DNA from: Nonomuraea jabiensis
GTDB taxonomy: Bacteria > Actinomycetota > Actinomycetes > Streptosporangiales > Streptosporangiaceae
Assembly (NCBI RefSeq): GCF_014204795.1
Contig: NZ_JACHMB010000001.1
Location: 13,048,501-13,112,500 of the forward strand
Reading direction: 5' to 3'
Length of the DNA stretch: 64,000 nucleotides
Shown: one piece after another, positions 51,120 to 58,090 of the stretch
How the letters are laid out: every line of letters starts with the position of its first letter
Position numbering within the stretch: the stretch's first letter is position 1
Made by a program: the position numbers and the translations under genes
Notes under the pieces: model-generated
Told to the model about the DNA's origin: nothing
Databases searched by the model: none
What the model saw: only the letters and a program-made list of their open reading frames with translations

Positions 51120-51618
51120 TCCCGATCACTCCTTCCACGGTTTCCTCGCCGAGTGCCGTACGCAGCTTGGCCATCGCCTTCGACGCCTGACTCTTCACCG
51201 TGCCGAGCGTGCAGCCGAGCACCTCCGCGGTCTGCGTCTCGCTGAGGTCCTCCCAGTACCGCAGGACGACCACCGCGCGCTGCCGGGGAGGCAGGCCGCG
51301 CAGCGCGTCCATGAGCACGTGACGCAGGTCGACGTCGGTCGAGCGGGCCGCTCTCTCCGGCGGCACGCGCATCGGGATGATGTTCAGGATCGCCCGGCGC
51401 CGGGCCCTGCTGATGGCGGTGTTGATGATGACGCGGCGCACATAGGGCTCGACGGTGTCGCGCCGCACCCGGTCCCAGTTCCGGTACGTACGCTCCAGCG
51501 CCGTCTGCAGCAGGTCCTCCGCCTCCGCCTCGTCTCCGCAGGCGAGGTAGGCGACCCGCAACAGGGTCGTGGCCCTTGCGGCCACGAACGCGCCGAAGTC
51601 ATGGTCCGCGCCGCTCAC
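51106..51618 (-). CDS. SigE-family ECF RNA polymerase sigma factor
   Basis: A 170-residue ECF sigma factor with sigma2 (FVAARATTLLRVAYLACGDEAEAEDLLQTALERTYRNW) and sigma4 (LPPRQRAVVVLRYWEDLSETQTAEVLGCTLGTVKSQASKAMAKLR), characteristic of the actinobacterial SigE-like group. GTG 51618 is chosen; upstream codons to 51690 run through its promoter. It probably drives its own gene and the divergent CU044_5270 gene from the paired promoters at 51646-51715. Confidence 0.9.
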   Translation of the reverse strand: MSGADHDFGAFVAARATTLLRVAYLACGDEAEAEDLLQTALERTYRNWDRVRRDTVEPYVRRVIINTAISRARRRAILNIIPMRVPPERAARSTDVDLRHVLMDALRGLPPRQRAVVVLRYWEDLSETQTAEVLGCTLGTVKSQASKAMAKLRTALGEETVEGVIGNAHA

Positions 51619-51645
51619 GGCTGTCTGTCCAATTTCACGCCCCCT

Positions 51646-51675
51646 AATACGCCTCGGCCGCTCCGAACAGTTGCC
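51646..51675 (-). promoter_or_regulatory. ECF-type promoter of the sigma operon
   Basis: On the minus strand GGCAAC (51675-51670), an 18-bp spacer and CGTATT (51651-51646) followed by AGGGGG. The same -35, spacer length and -10 occur on the plus strand at 51686-51715. Confidence 0.65.
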
Positions 51676-51685
51676 AGGCATCGCA

Positions 51686-51715
51686 GGCAACCTTTTCGCG
51701 GCGCCCAGGCGTATT
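51686..51715 (+). promoter_or_regulatory. ECF-type promoter of the CU044_5270 gene
   Basis: GGCAAC (51686-51691), an 18-bp spacer and CGTATT (51710-51715) followed by GGGGG, a mirror image of the sigma-operon promoter. Both are probably read by the adjacent SigE-family factor. Confidence 0.65.
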
Positions 51716-51749
51716 GGGGGACATCAAATCGGATTTCTGGAGGAAGCAC

Positions 51750-52679
51750 ATGAAGCGCGCGACCGCACCGGCCCGGCCGCTGATCGCCCTGGGGGCCGGC
51801 CTGGCCGCCGTCGGCACCGCCGCACTGCTGGGTCTGCCGAACCTGGCGAAGGCACCGGAGGCACGGCTCACGGCCGCCGCGTCGGCTCCGCCGGAGGGCG
51901 CGTACTGGCATACGAGAGTGCTGACGAAGCACCCGGAGCACCGTCAGCTCGGCAGCGGCGCGAACCTCTACACGGTGGTCCAGCAGTCGCTCGTCGAGGA
52001 ATGGACCGCGCCCGACGGCCGGCGCTGGGTCGGATCGCGGGAGCTCGGGGCGTACCCGCAGAGCGCGGCGGACCGCGCGGCATGGCGCCGCGACGGCTCT
52101 CCCACCAAGTGGACCCGCACCGCCAACGGCCAGACCGTGTCGCTGTCCACCAAGCCCGCCAAGGGCCACGTCACCCCCGTACGGGGTGACAACACGTTCT
52201 TCCTGCTCGGGCAGCGGCTGACGTACGACGAGGTCCAGCGGCTGCCCGCGAACCCGGAGGCGTTGAAGGCCTGGCTCACGCAGGCCGCGCGGGTCTCACA
52301 GATGTCGGAGGCCTCCGTGGACCGGAACATCACCTCGGCGCTGCCCTCGCTGCTCCACGAGCTCCCGGCACCGAAGGAGGTCCGCGCCGCGGCCTACCAG
52401 GCCCTGCTGACGATGCCCGGCGTGACCTCGCGCGGGAAGTCCGTGGACGGCGCCGGCAGGACCGGCGCGGCCCTCTCGATCGAGTATCAGCTTCCCGGCC
52501 AGAAGGAGACGATCAAGGTCACGACCGACCTGGTCGTCGACACCGGCACGATGCTCCTGCTGTCCGACAGCCAGACGACCTTGAGGAACGGCAAGGTGTT
52601 CCTGAACAAGACCATGAGCCAGACCGTGCTCCAGGCCGGCTGGACCAACACCGAGCCGGTCGTGCCCGCCCTGCCGTAG
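51750..52679 (+). CDS. CU044_5270 family protein
   Basis: A 309-residue protein with one N-terminal membrane segment (about 8-28, PLIALGAGLAAVGTAALLGL) and an extracytoplasmic domain: GAYWHTRVLTKHPEH, EEWTAPDGRRWVGSRELGAYP, YQALLTMPGVTSRGKSVDGAGR. This is the CU044_5270 pattern, widespread beside actinobacterial SigE-like factors and perhaps part of an envelope-stress sensing unit. ATG 51750 follows TGGAGGAAGC. It shares a mirror-image promoter with the sigma operon. Confidence 0.85.
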   Translation: MKRATAPARPLIALGAGLAAVGTAALLGLPNLAKAPEARLTAAASAPPEGAYWHTRVLTKHPEHRQLGSGANLYTVVQQSLVEEWTAPDGRRWVGSRELGAYPQSAADRAAWRRDGSPTKWTRTANGQTVSLSTKPAKGHVTPVRGDNTFFLLGQRLTYDEVQRLPANPEALKAWLTQAARVSQMSEASVDRNITSALPSLLHELPAPKEVRAAAYQALLTMPGVTSRGKSVDGAGRTGAALSIEYQLPGQKETIKVTTDLVVDTGTMLLLSDSQTTLRNGKVFLNKTMSQTVLQAGWTNTEPVVPALP

Positions 52680-52686
52680 ACGCAAC

Positions 52687-52722
52687 AGGCGCGAAGGCCC
52701 GTCCGGACGGGCCTTCGCGCCT
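52687..52722. terminator. Perfect 36-bp terminator palindrome
   Basis: AGGCGCGAAGGCCCGTCC is followed immediately by its exact inverse, with no unpaired loop in the duplex. It serves both the CU044_5270 gene (plus) and cysteine-rich peptide 1 (minus). Confidence 0.85.
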
Positions 52723-52728
52723 ACGCGG

Positions 52729-52911
52729 TCATCGGCAGCGCGGGTCCAGGCACTGGGCGCACGCGATCACGCCGCTCCCGCTCCGGAACTTGCAGATCTG
52801 GAAGTCGCAGCACCCGATCCACTCCGGGGGCGGAGCGTACGCCGCCGCCTCGGCCCTCGGCACCACCAGGCCGAGCATGAAGTCGCTGACCTTACCGAAC
52901 AATCTGTTCAT
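52729..52911 (-). CDS. Cysteine-rich peptide 1 (precursor candidate)
   Basis: A 60-residue peptide. Residues 1-26 form a leader (MNRLFGKVSD, then a short hydrophobic FMLGLVVP and an Ala-rich PRAEAAAYA). Residues 27-60 are a core with six cysteines (34, 35, 40, 51, 54, 59) around WIGCCDF. The leader and exact Cys spacing CC-x4-C-x10-C-x2-C-x4-C recur in peptide 2 (57783-57959). GGAGG lies 5 nt before the ATG. It has its own conserved upstream box (52949-52995) and terminator, and is divergent from the thioredoxin/ABC/S26 operon. An Ala-x-Ala cut by the linked S26 peptidase is plausible. I do not recognise the family. Confidence 0.8.
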   Translation of the reverse strand: MNRLFGKVSDFMLGLVVPRAEAAAYAPPPEWIGCCDFQICKFRSGSGVIACAQCLDPRCR

Positions 52912-52948
52912 TCCCGCCTCCAAGCGGAACGCCGACGGTTCTCAGGGC

Positions 52949-52995
52949 CGACCGTAGAGAGGCTGCCGATCGGGCCGATACACGAGTACGTATGC
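52949..52995 (-). promoter_or_regulatory. Conserved 47-bp box upstream of peptide 1
   Basis: Read on the minus strand, it is identical to 57699-57745 at 39 of 47 positions with no gaps. It includes GCATAC, TCGTGTATC, ATCGGC and CTCTACGGTCG, the last with a TACGGT -10-like core, and ends exactly 37 nt before the start codon in both cases. It is a likely promoter/operator for the linked SARP. Confidence 0.75.
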
Positions 52996-53057
52996 GGGTC
53001 CTATCGCCGCGGTTCCTAGGGTTTGCGATGCCCGGCCACGGCGAAAGGAGAGGACCC

Positions 53058-53609
53058 ATGTCAGGTCTCGTCGCGATCGTTGCGCTCGTCAGCGTGCTGA
53101 CGGTGCTCAATCTGCTGCTCACGTTCGGTGTGATCCGGCGGCTGCGCGAGCACACGGAGCTGCTCGCCGGCCGGGCGACCCCGATCGTGGGCGAGCCGCC
53201 CTCCCTGCCGGTGGGCCGCCAGGTCGGGGACTTCGCCGCCACCACGACCGACGGGGAGCCGGTCGCGCGGGCGCTGCTCGCGGGCGACACCCTCGTCGCC
53301 TTCCTGACCCCCGGCTGCGAACCATGCGAGGAAAGCCTGCCCCACCTCGTCGAAGCCGCGAAGAAGTGGCCGGGTGGCCGGCGGAACACCCTGGTGGTCG
53401 TCATCGGCAGACGCGACCGCGCCGCCGATCACGTCGAGCGGCTGGCTCCCGTGGCGAGGGTCGTGGTCGAGGCGCCCGACGGGCCGATCGCCACGGGGTT
53501 CGGCGTGACGGCGTACCCGCTCTTCGGGGTGGTGGACTCCTCGGGGCAGGTGCTCCGATCCGAGACGGCCCCCGCCGCGCTGCTGCCGCACGGCGTCGCG
53601 CCGGCGTGA
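53058..53609 (+). CDS. Membrane-anchored thioredoxin-like protein
   Basis: A 183-residue protein: an N-terminal membrane anchor (residues 3-26), a charged linker, then a TlpA/MauD-like thioredoxin fold (about 50-175) with active site PGCEPCEE (Cys87, Cys90) and the cis-Pro region TAYPLFGVVD. It faces the outside and could form or reduce disulfides. Next to two cysteine-rich peptides and an exporter, a role in their oxidative folding is the natural inference. ATG 53058 follows GAAAGGAGAGG. Its stop overlaps the ABC gene start (GTGA). Confidence 0.87.
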   Translation: MSGLVAIVALVSVLTVLNLLLTFGVIRRLREHTELLAGRATPIVGEPPSLPVGRQVGDFAATTTDGEPVARALLAGDTLVAFLTPGCEPCEESLPHLVEAAKKWPGGRRNTLVVVIGRRDRAADHVERLAPVARVVVEAPDGPIATGFGVTAYPLFGVVDSSGQVLRSETAPAALLPHGVAPA

Positions 53610-55477
53610 CGGTGCGGCTGCCTCGCCTGCGGGGCGTCGGCGTGACGGTGCGGCTGCCTCACCTGGGCGGCGTCGGCCATGCCCTCGGCCTGGCCTGGCG
53701 GGCCGGGCCGGCGACACTGCTGCTGTACGTGGGCCTCACCGTCGTGAGCGGCGCCGTACCCGTCGCCGTCTCGTGGCTGACCAAGCTGATCCTGGATCAG
53801 ATCGCCACCGGCCACGCCGACGCCACGACGCTCACCGGCCTCGGCGCCGGACTGGCGGCCGCGGGAGCCGTCGTCACCGTCCTGCCGCGCGCCGCCCAAT
53901 ATGTCACCGAGGAGCTGGGCCGCGCCGTGGCGCTGCTGGCCGATGATCGCCTGTACGCCGCGGTCAACTCCTTCGCCGGGCTCGGGCGCTTCGAGAATCC
54001 TGCCTTTCTGGATCGGCTGCGCATGGCCAAGCAATCGGGCGGGGTCGCCCCGGGGCGGGTGGTCGCCGCGGTGCTCTCCCTCGTCCAGGCGGCGATCAGC
54101 GTGGCCGGCTTCCTGGGCTCGCTCATCGTCATCAGCCCCATGATGGTCGTGGCGGTGCTCATGGGAGCGATACCGATGACGGTCGCCGAATTCCTGCTGT
54201 CCCGGCGGCGGGCCCGGATGTTCTGGCGCATCGGGCCGCTGCAGAGGCGGGAGATCTTCTTCGGGGAGCTGCTGGGAAGCGTGGACGCCGCCAAGGAGGT
54301 GCGGCTGTTCGGCATCGGCGCTCACCTGCGGGGCCTGATGCGCGCCGACAGGCTCGCCGCGAACGCCGCTGAGCGGCGCACCGGCAGACGCGAAATGCTC
54401 ACGCAGGGCGGCCTCGGCCTGGTCAGCGCGACGGTGTCCGGCGCGGGCCTCGTCTGGGCCGTCCGGGCGGCCGGCTCCGGACAGCTTTCCGTGGGCGACG
54501 TCACGATGTTCGCGGCCGCGGTGGCGGGCGTGGGGCTCGCGCTCGGACGCCTGGTCACCGAGGTCGCGGGGGCTCATTTCCAGCTCCTGATGTTCGACCA
54601 TTATCGGGCCGTCGTGAACGCCGGTCCCGACCTCCCCGGGCCGTCGCGCCCGCGCCCGCTGGCGGGGCTGCGGCAGGGGATCGAGCTGCGCGACGTCTGG
54701 TTCCGGTACTCGCCGGAGCATCCGTGGGCGCTGCGGGGCGTCAACCTGTTCATCCCGTACGGATCCGTGCTCGGGCTGGTCGGCGTGAACGGCGCGGGCA
54801 AGAGCACGATCGTCAAACTGCTGTGCCGGTTCTACGACCCCGACCGGGGCGTGATCCTCTGGGACGGCGTGGACCTCCGCGAGGTGCCGCCGGAGACGTT
54901 GCGGAGCAGGATCAGCGCGGTGTTCCAGGACTTCATGGCCTATGACCTGACGGCCGCGGAGAATGTCGGCCTGGGCGACGTCCGCTCGCTCCACGACCGG
55001 CCCCGCATCGAGGCCGCGGCACGCGAGGCGGGCGCCCATTCCCTCCTCGCCGGCCTGCCCGGCGGCTACGACACCTTGCTCTCACGGTTGTTCTTCAGCG
55101 AGGCCGACAAGACCGACGCGAGCACGGGAGTCTATCTGTCCGGCGGTCAATGGCAGCGCGTGGCGCTCGCCCGTGCGATGCTGCGCGACCACTGCGACCT
55201 GATGATTCTCGACGAACCCAGCTCGGGGCTGGACGCCGACGCCGAACACGAGATCCACCAGCGACTGCGGCGATATCGCGCGGGCCGTACGAGCGTGCTC
55301 GTGTCCCACCGGCTCGGCGCCATGACGGACGCGAGCGCCATAGCCGTGCTGGAGGACGGGCGGGTGACCGAGTACGGGACCCATGAGGAGCTCCTCACGC
55401 TGGGGGGCACCTACGCGCGGCTGTTCACCAGGCAGGCGCGGGGCTACCGTGCCGACGAGCAAGGCGTGCCGTCATGA
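53606..55477 (+). CDS. ABC exporter (fused membrane and ATPase domains)
   Basis: A 623-residue type IV ABC exporter half-transporter. Membrane domain about 30-330 with six segments; ATPase 355-600 with GVNGAGKST (Walker A, about 393), LSGGQWQRVALARAM (signature) and LMILDEPSSGLD (Walker B), and H-loop VSHRLG. No peptidase C39 domain. The N-terminus contains a 36-bp tandem duplication (VTVRLPRLRGVG then VTVRLPHLGGVG), so GTG 53642 is an alternative start. It is coupled to the thioredoxin gene upstream and the S26 gene downstream (ATGA), and probably exports the cysteine-rich peptides. Confidence 0.9.
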   Translation: MTVRLPRLRGVGVTVRLPHLGGVGHALGLAWRAGPATLLLYVGLTVVSGAVPVAVSWLTKLILDQIATGHADATTLTGLGAGLAAAGAVVTVLPRAAQYVTEELGRAVALLADDRLYAAVNSFAGLGRFENPAFLDRLRMAKQSGGVAPGRVVAAVLSLVQAAISVAGFLGSLIVISPMMVVAVLMGAIPMTVAEFLLSRRRARMFWRIGPLQRREIFFGELLGSVDAAKEVRLFGIGAHLRGLMRADRLAANAAERRTGRREMLTQGGLGLVSATVSGAGLVWAVRAAGSGQLSVGDVTMFAAAVAGVGLALGRLVTEVAGAHFQLLMFDHYRAVVNAGPDLPGPSRPRPLAGLRQGIELRDVWFRYSPEHPWALRGVNLFIPYGSVLGLVGVNGAGKSTIVKLLCRFYDPDRGVILWDGVDLREVPPETLRSRISAVFQDFMAYDLTAAENVGLGDVRSLHDRPRIEAAAREAGAHSLLAGLPGGYDTLLSRLFFSEADKTDASTGVYLSGGQWQRVALARAMLRDHCDLMILDEPSSGLDADAEHEIHQRLRRYRAGRTSVLVSHRLGAMTDASAIAVLEDGRVTEYGTHEELLTLGGTYARLFTRQARGYRADEQGVPS

Positions 55478-55896
55478 GCGGCTGGGCTCTCGCCGTTCTC
55501 GGGGGCGCCGTGGCGCTCTGCTTCGCGTACGTCAGGCGCCGGTTCGTCGCGGTGACCATCACCGGCACGAGCATGGCGCCCACCTACAGCGAAGGTGAAC
55601 GCGTGCTGGTGGTACGCGGCGGAGTCGACCGCCTGCGCCGGGGCGACATCGTCGTGGTGCGGTGGGCGCCGGCGGATTCGATCCCGCTGCTGCTGATCAA
55701 ACGGGTGGCGGGGGTCGCCGGTGATCCCGTCCCCGCCGATGTGGCGACCGCCGTCAACCGGCCCGCGGGCACGCCCATACCCGCCGGGAAGTTCATCGTG
55801 CGCGGCGACAACCCCGACTGGAGCCTGGACTCCCGGACGGTGGGCTTCTTCGACGGCGAGAGCCTGCTCGGGACGACGGTCAAACGCCGGGCATGA
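55474..55896 (+). CDS. S26 family signal peptidase
   Basis: A 140-residue type I signal peptidase-like protein with one N-terminal membrane segment (3-20), catalytic Ser33 in TGTSMAPTYSEGERVLV, catalytic Lys76 in LLIKRVAGVAGD and the box E segment RGDNPDWSLDSRTVGFF. It is much shorter than housekeeping LepB, as in dedicated peptidases that process particular cargo. Coupled to the ABC gene by ATGA; its 3' end overlaps the SARP gene by 17 bp. Likely cargo: the two cysteine-rich peptides, whose leaders end in Ala-rich stretches. Confidence 0.88.
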   Translation: MSGWALAVLGGAVALCFAYVRRRFVAVTITGTSMAPTYSEGERVLVVRGGVDRLRRGDIVVVRWAPADSIPLLLIKRVAGVAGDPVPADVATAVNRPAGTPIPAGKFIVRGDNPDWSLDSRTVGFFDGESLLGTTVKRRA

Positions 55897-57622
55897 GCCG
55901 CAGGGCGCCCCGGGACACCGTGGCGAGGTCCCGGGCCAGGAGCCGGGACAGCTCCGTCATCCGGTAGCGGTCCCGCGCGCGGAAGTCGAGCAGCTCCATC
56001 TCGACCAGCCGGTCCAGTGCCCGGCTGATTCTCCTGACGGGCGCGTGCAGCCTCCTGGCGGCCTCCGCCGCGCCGATCTCCGCGGCGGGAAGGGAGCCGA
56101 GCTGCCGGAACACCTCGATGGCGAGCCGATCCATCGGGTGCTCACTTGCCATGAGGTGCTCGACCTGCGCGTACATGCTGGCCCGCATCGACAGGTCACC
56201 GGCCTGCAGCTCGTCGAGCCGGTGCCTGTCGTCGGCCATCCGCTCCAGCAGCTCGCGGACGGACCAGCCGGGGTGCGCGACCAGCCGGGCGGCGGCGATG
56301 CGCAGGGCGAGCGGCAGCCGGCCGCACAGACGCACCACCTCGGCGGCGGCGCCGGGATCTTCCCGCAACCTGCCCGGATCGACATGGTGGGCCAGGAACG
56401 CCATCGCCTCCCTCTGTCCCAGCCTGTCCAGCCGGAGGTGCAGCGCGCCGTCCAGCGTCGTGAGCATGGGACAGCTCGTGACGAGGAACGTGCAGAGCCG
56501 GGCGGCCGCGAGGAACGGGCGGACGGATGCGACCTCGGGCGCGTTGTCCAGCACCACGAGCATGCGGCGTTCGGCCAAGAGCGACTGGTATCGCGCGAGG
56601 GCGGCATCGGGGTCGCTCACGGGCCGGCGGCGCGGTCGCAGGTCCACGTACAGCTGGCCGTCCGGATAGCGATCCGCGACCAGATGGGCGGCGTGCAGGG
56701 CCAACGAGGACTTGCCGGCTCCCGCCGGGCCGTGCACCACCACCACACCGCCGGCGGCGCCGAGCCGCTGGGTGAGGAAGGAGAGTTCCGGCTCGCGCCC
56801 GACGATGACCGGCTTCCGCGGCAGCCGGCACGGCGGGAAGGCCGAGGCGACCGCTCGGGGCGGGCGCAGGTCGCGGCGCAGGATCGCCTGGTGGAGGCGG
56901 CGCAGATCCTCGCCCGGCTCGATGCCGAGGGATCCGGTGATCGCGACGCGGGCCTGCTCGTACGCGTCGAGTGCCCCGGCGACGTCGTGGTCGGCGTACA
57001 GGGCGCGCATCAGGAGCGCCCACGCCCGCTCCCGCAGCGGCAGCTCCGTGACGAGCGAGCGGAGCGGCCAGATGGCGGGTGACGGGCGGCCGAGCAGCAA
57101 CAGTGCCTCGCAGCGGTCCTCCTGGACCGCGCGGCGCTGCTCGTCGATCGCGACCTCGCGGGCGGCGAGGACCGGCCCGTGGGGGACGTCCTCCAGCAGC
57201 CGCCCGCGCCACAGCGCGAGCGCCGTTTCGAAATGCCGCAACGCCTCCTCGACGCGACCTTTTTCGAGAGCGGCGCGGCCGGACGCCGCTCTGTCCTCGA
57301 ACGCCTTCAGGTCGAGTTCGGCCGCCTCGACCCGCAGTTGATAGCCCAGCGGGCGGACGATCAGGCGATCCCGCTCCGCGGCCGGAAACGCGGCTCGAAG
57401 CCGTGCCGCATAAGTGCGGAGATTGGCGGTGGCGGATTTGGGCGGGGCCGAGCCCCACAATTCCTCGGTGATCTCGTGAAGCGGGGCCAGCGTGTTGGCC
57501 CGCACCAGCAGAAGGGACGTGAGCGTGCGTTGTTTCGGGGCGCCCGGCCTGAGCAACCGGCCATTCGCCCGCATCGCCAGCCCGCCCAGCACAGTGAATT
57601 CCATCGAACCAGGAGTCATCAC
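55880..57622 (-). CDS. AfsR/SARP-type regulator with BTAD and NB-ARC domains
   Basis: A 580-residue regulator: OmpR-type winged helix (about 7-95, LGGLAMRANGRLLRPGAPKQRTLTSLLLVRAN, LRTYAARLR), bacterial transcriptional activator domain (about 100-245) and an NB-ARC ATPase (about 265-510) with VHGPAGAGKSS (Walker A) and MLVVLDN (Walker B). The C-terminal TPR region of full AfsR is absent. Such proteins activate secondary-metabolite operons. It is divergent from peptide 2 and convergent with the export operon, so it is the probable activator binding the 47-bp boxes. Start GTG 57622 or ATG 57619. Confidence 0.9.
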   Translation of the reverse strand: MMTPGSMEFTVLGGLAMRANGRLLRPGAPKQRTLTSLLLVRANTLAPLHEITEELWGSAPPKSATANLRTYAARLRAAFPAAERDRLIVRPLGYQLRVEAAELDLKAFEDRAASGRAALEKGRVEEALRHFETALALWRGRLLEDVPHGPVLAAREVAIDEQRRAVQEDRCEALLLLGRPSPAIWPLRSLVTELPLRERAWALLMRALYADHDVAGALDAYEQARVAITGSLGIEPGEDLRRLHQAILRRDLRPPRAVASAFPPCRLPRKPVIVGREPELSFLTQRLGAAGGVVVVHGPAGAGKSSLALHAAHLVADRYPDGQLYVDLRPRRRPVSDPDAALARYQSLLAERRMLVVLDNAPEVASVRPFLAAARLCTFLVTSCPMLTTLDGALHLRLDRLGQREAMAFLAHHVDPGRLREDPGAAAEVVRLCGRLPLALRIAAARLVAHPGWSVRELLERMADDRHRLDELQAGDLSMRASMYAQVEHLMASEHPMDRLAIEVFRQLGSLPAAEIGAAEAARRLHAPVRRISRALDRLVEMELLDFRARDRYRMTELSRLLARDLATVSRGALRLMPGV

Positions 57623-57698
57623 CCCAGATCCTCGGAAACGAAAAGTCCCGCAACAAGGTCAGCCACCGGACATTGAGCGGACATTTCTCGCGGGGCAC

Positions 57699-57745
57699 GC
57701 ATACACATTCGTGTATCAGCCCTATCGGCGGCGCCTCTACGGTCG
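57699..57745 (+). promoter_or_regulatory. Conserved 47-bp box upstream of peptide 2
   Basis: The partner of 52949-52995 (39 of 47 identical, same 37-nt distance to the start). Here the left part contains a perfect ATACAC-ATTC-GTGTAT inverted repeat (57701-57716), and the right part CTCTACGGTCG resembles a -10 region. Confidence 0.75.
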
Positions 57746-57782
57746 AATCCGAACACATCCGCGTCGTACCTGGAGGTACACG

Positions 57783-57959
57783 ATGAACAGATTGTTCGGC
57801 AAGGTCAGTGACGCGATGCTGGGGCTGCTGGTCCCCAGGAAGGAGGCACACGCCCTGCCCGCGACCTGGATCGGGTGCTGCGACTTCTGCGTATGCCTCT
57901 ACCGGTACGACGACGGCCACACGAGTTGCCTTCGCTGCTCCTGCCAGATGTGCGGCTAG
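57783..57959 (+). CDS. Cysteine-rich peptide 2 (precursor candidate)
   Basis: A 58-residue paralogue of peptide 1. The leader MNRLFGKVSD-AMLGLLVPRKEA is nearly identical even at the nucleotide level; the core starts near TWIGCCDF. Eight cysteines (32, 33, 36, 38, 49, 52, 54, 57): six keep exactly the spacing of peptide 1, and Cys36 and Cys54 are extra. An AxA-type site lies in EAHALPA. Ribosome site TGGAGG 6 nt upstream. Bounded by the 57699-57745 box and a 14-bp-stem terminator, so it is monocistronic and could be expressed abundantly. Confidence 0.8.
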   Translation: MNRLFGKVSDAMLGLLVPRKEAHALPATWIGCCDFCVCLYRYDDGHTSCLRCSCQMCG

Positions 57960-57989
57960 CCTTGTCCACGGATCACGGATAGGTCGCGT

Positions 57990-58028
57990 GGCCGGACGCC
58001 CGCGGATCCGCGAGGCGGGCGTCCGGCC
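57990..58028 (+). terminator. Terminator of peptide 2
   Basis: A 14-bp perfect stem (57990-58003/58015-58028) with an 11-nt loop, 30 bp after the peptide stop codon. Confidence 0.75.
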
Positions 58029-58090
58029 GGATGCGCGCCCGCATGCGGCGGACCATCCCCACGCAGGCCCTTGTCGGCTTTACTTGCTCT

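Noticed and set aside
55880-57622. SARP as the regulator of the cyclodipeptide synthase or type III PKS
   Set aside because: It is more than 40 kb away, while the peptide genes with conserved upstream boxes are adjacent.
52949-57745. The 47-bp boxes as inverted repeats of a transposon enclosing the peptide system
   Set aside because: They are inversely oriented and similar, but each keeps a fixed distance to a peptide start codon, carries promoter-like elements, and no transposase or target duplication is seen. A regulatory role explains them better.
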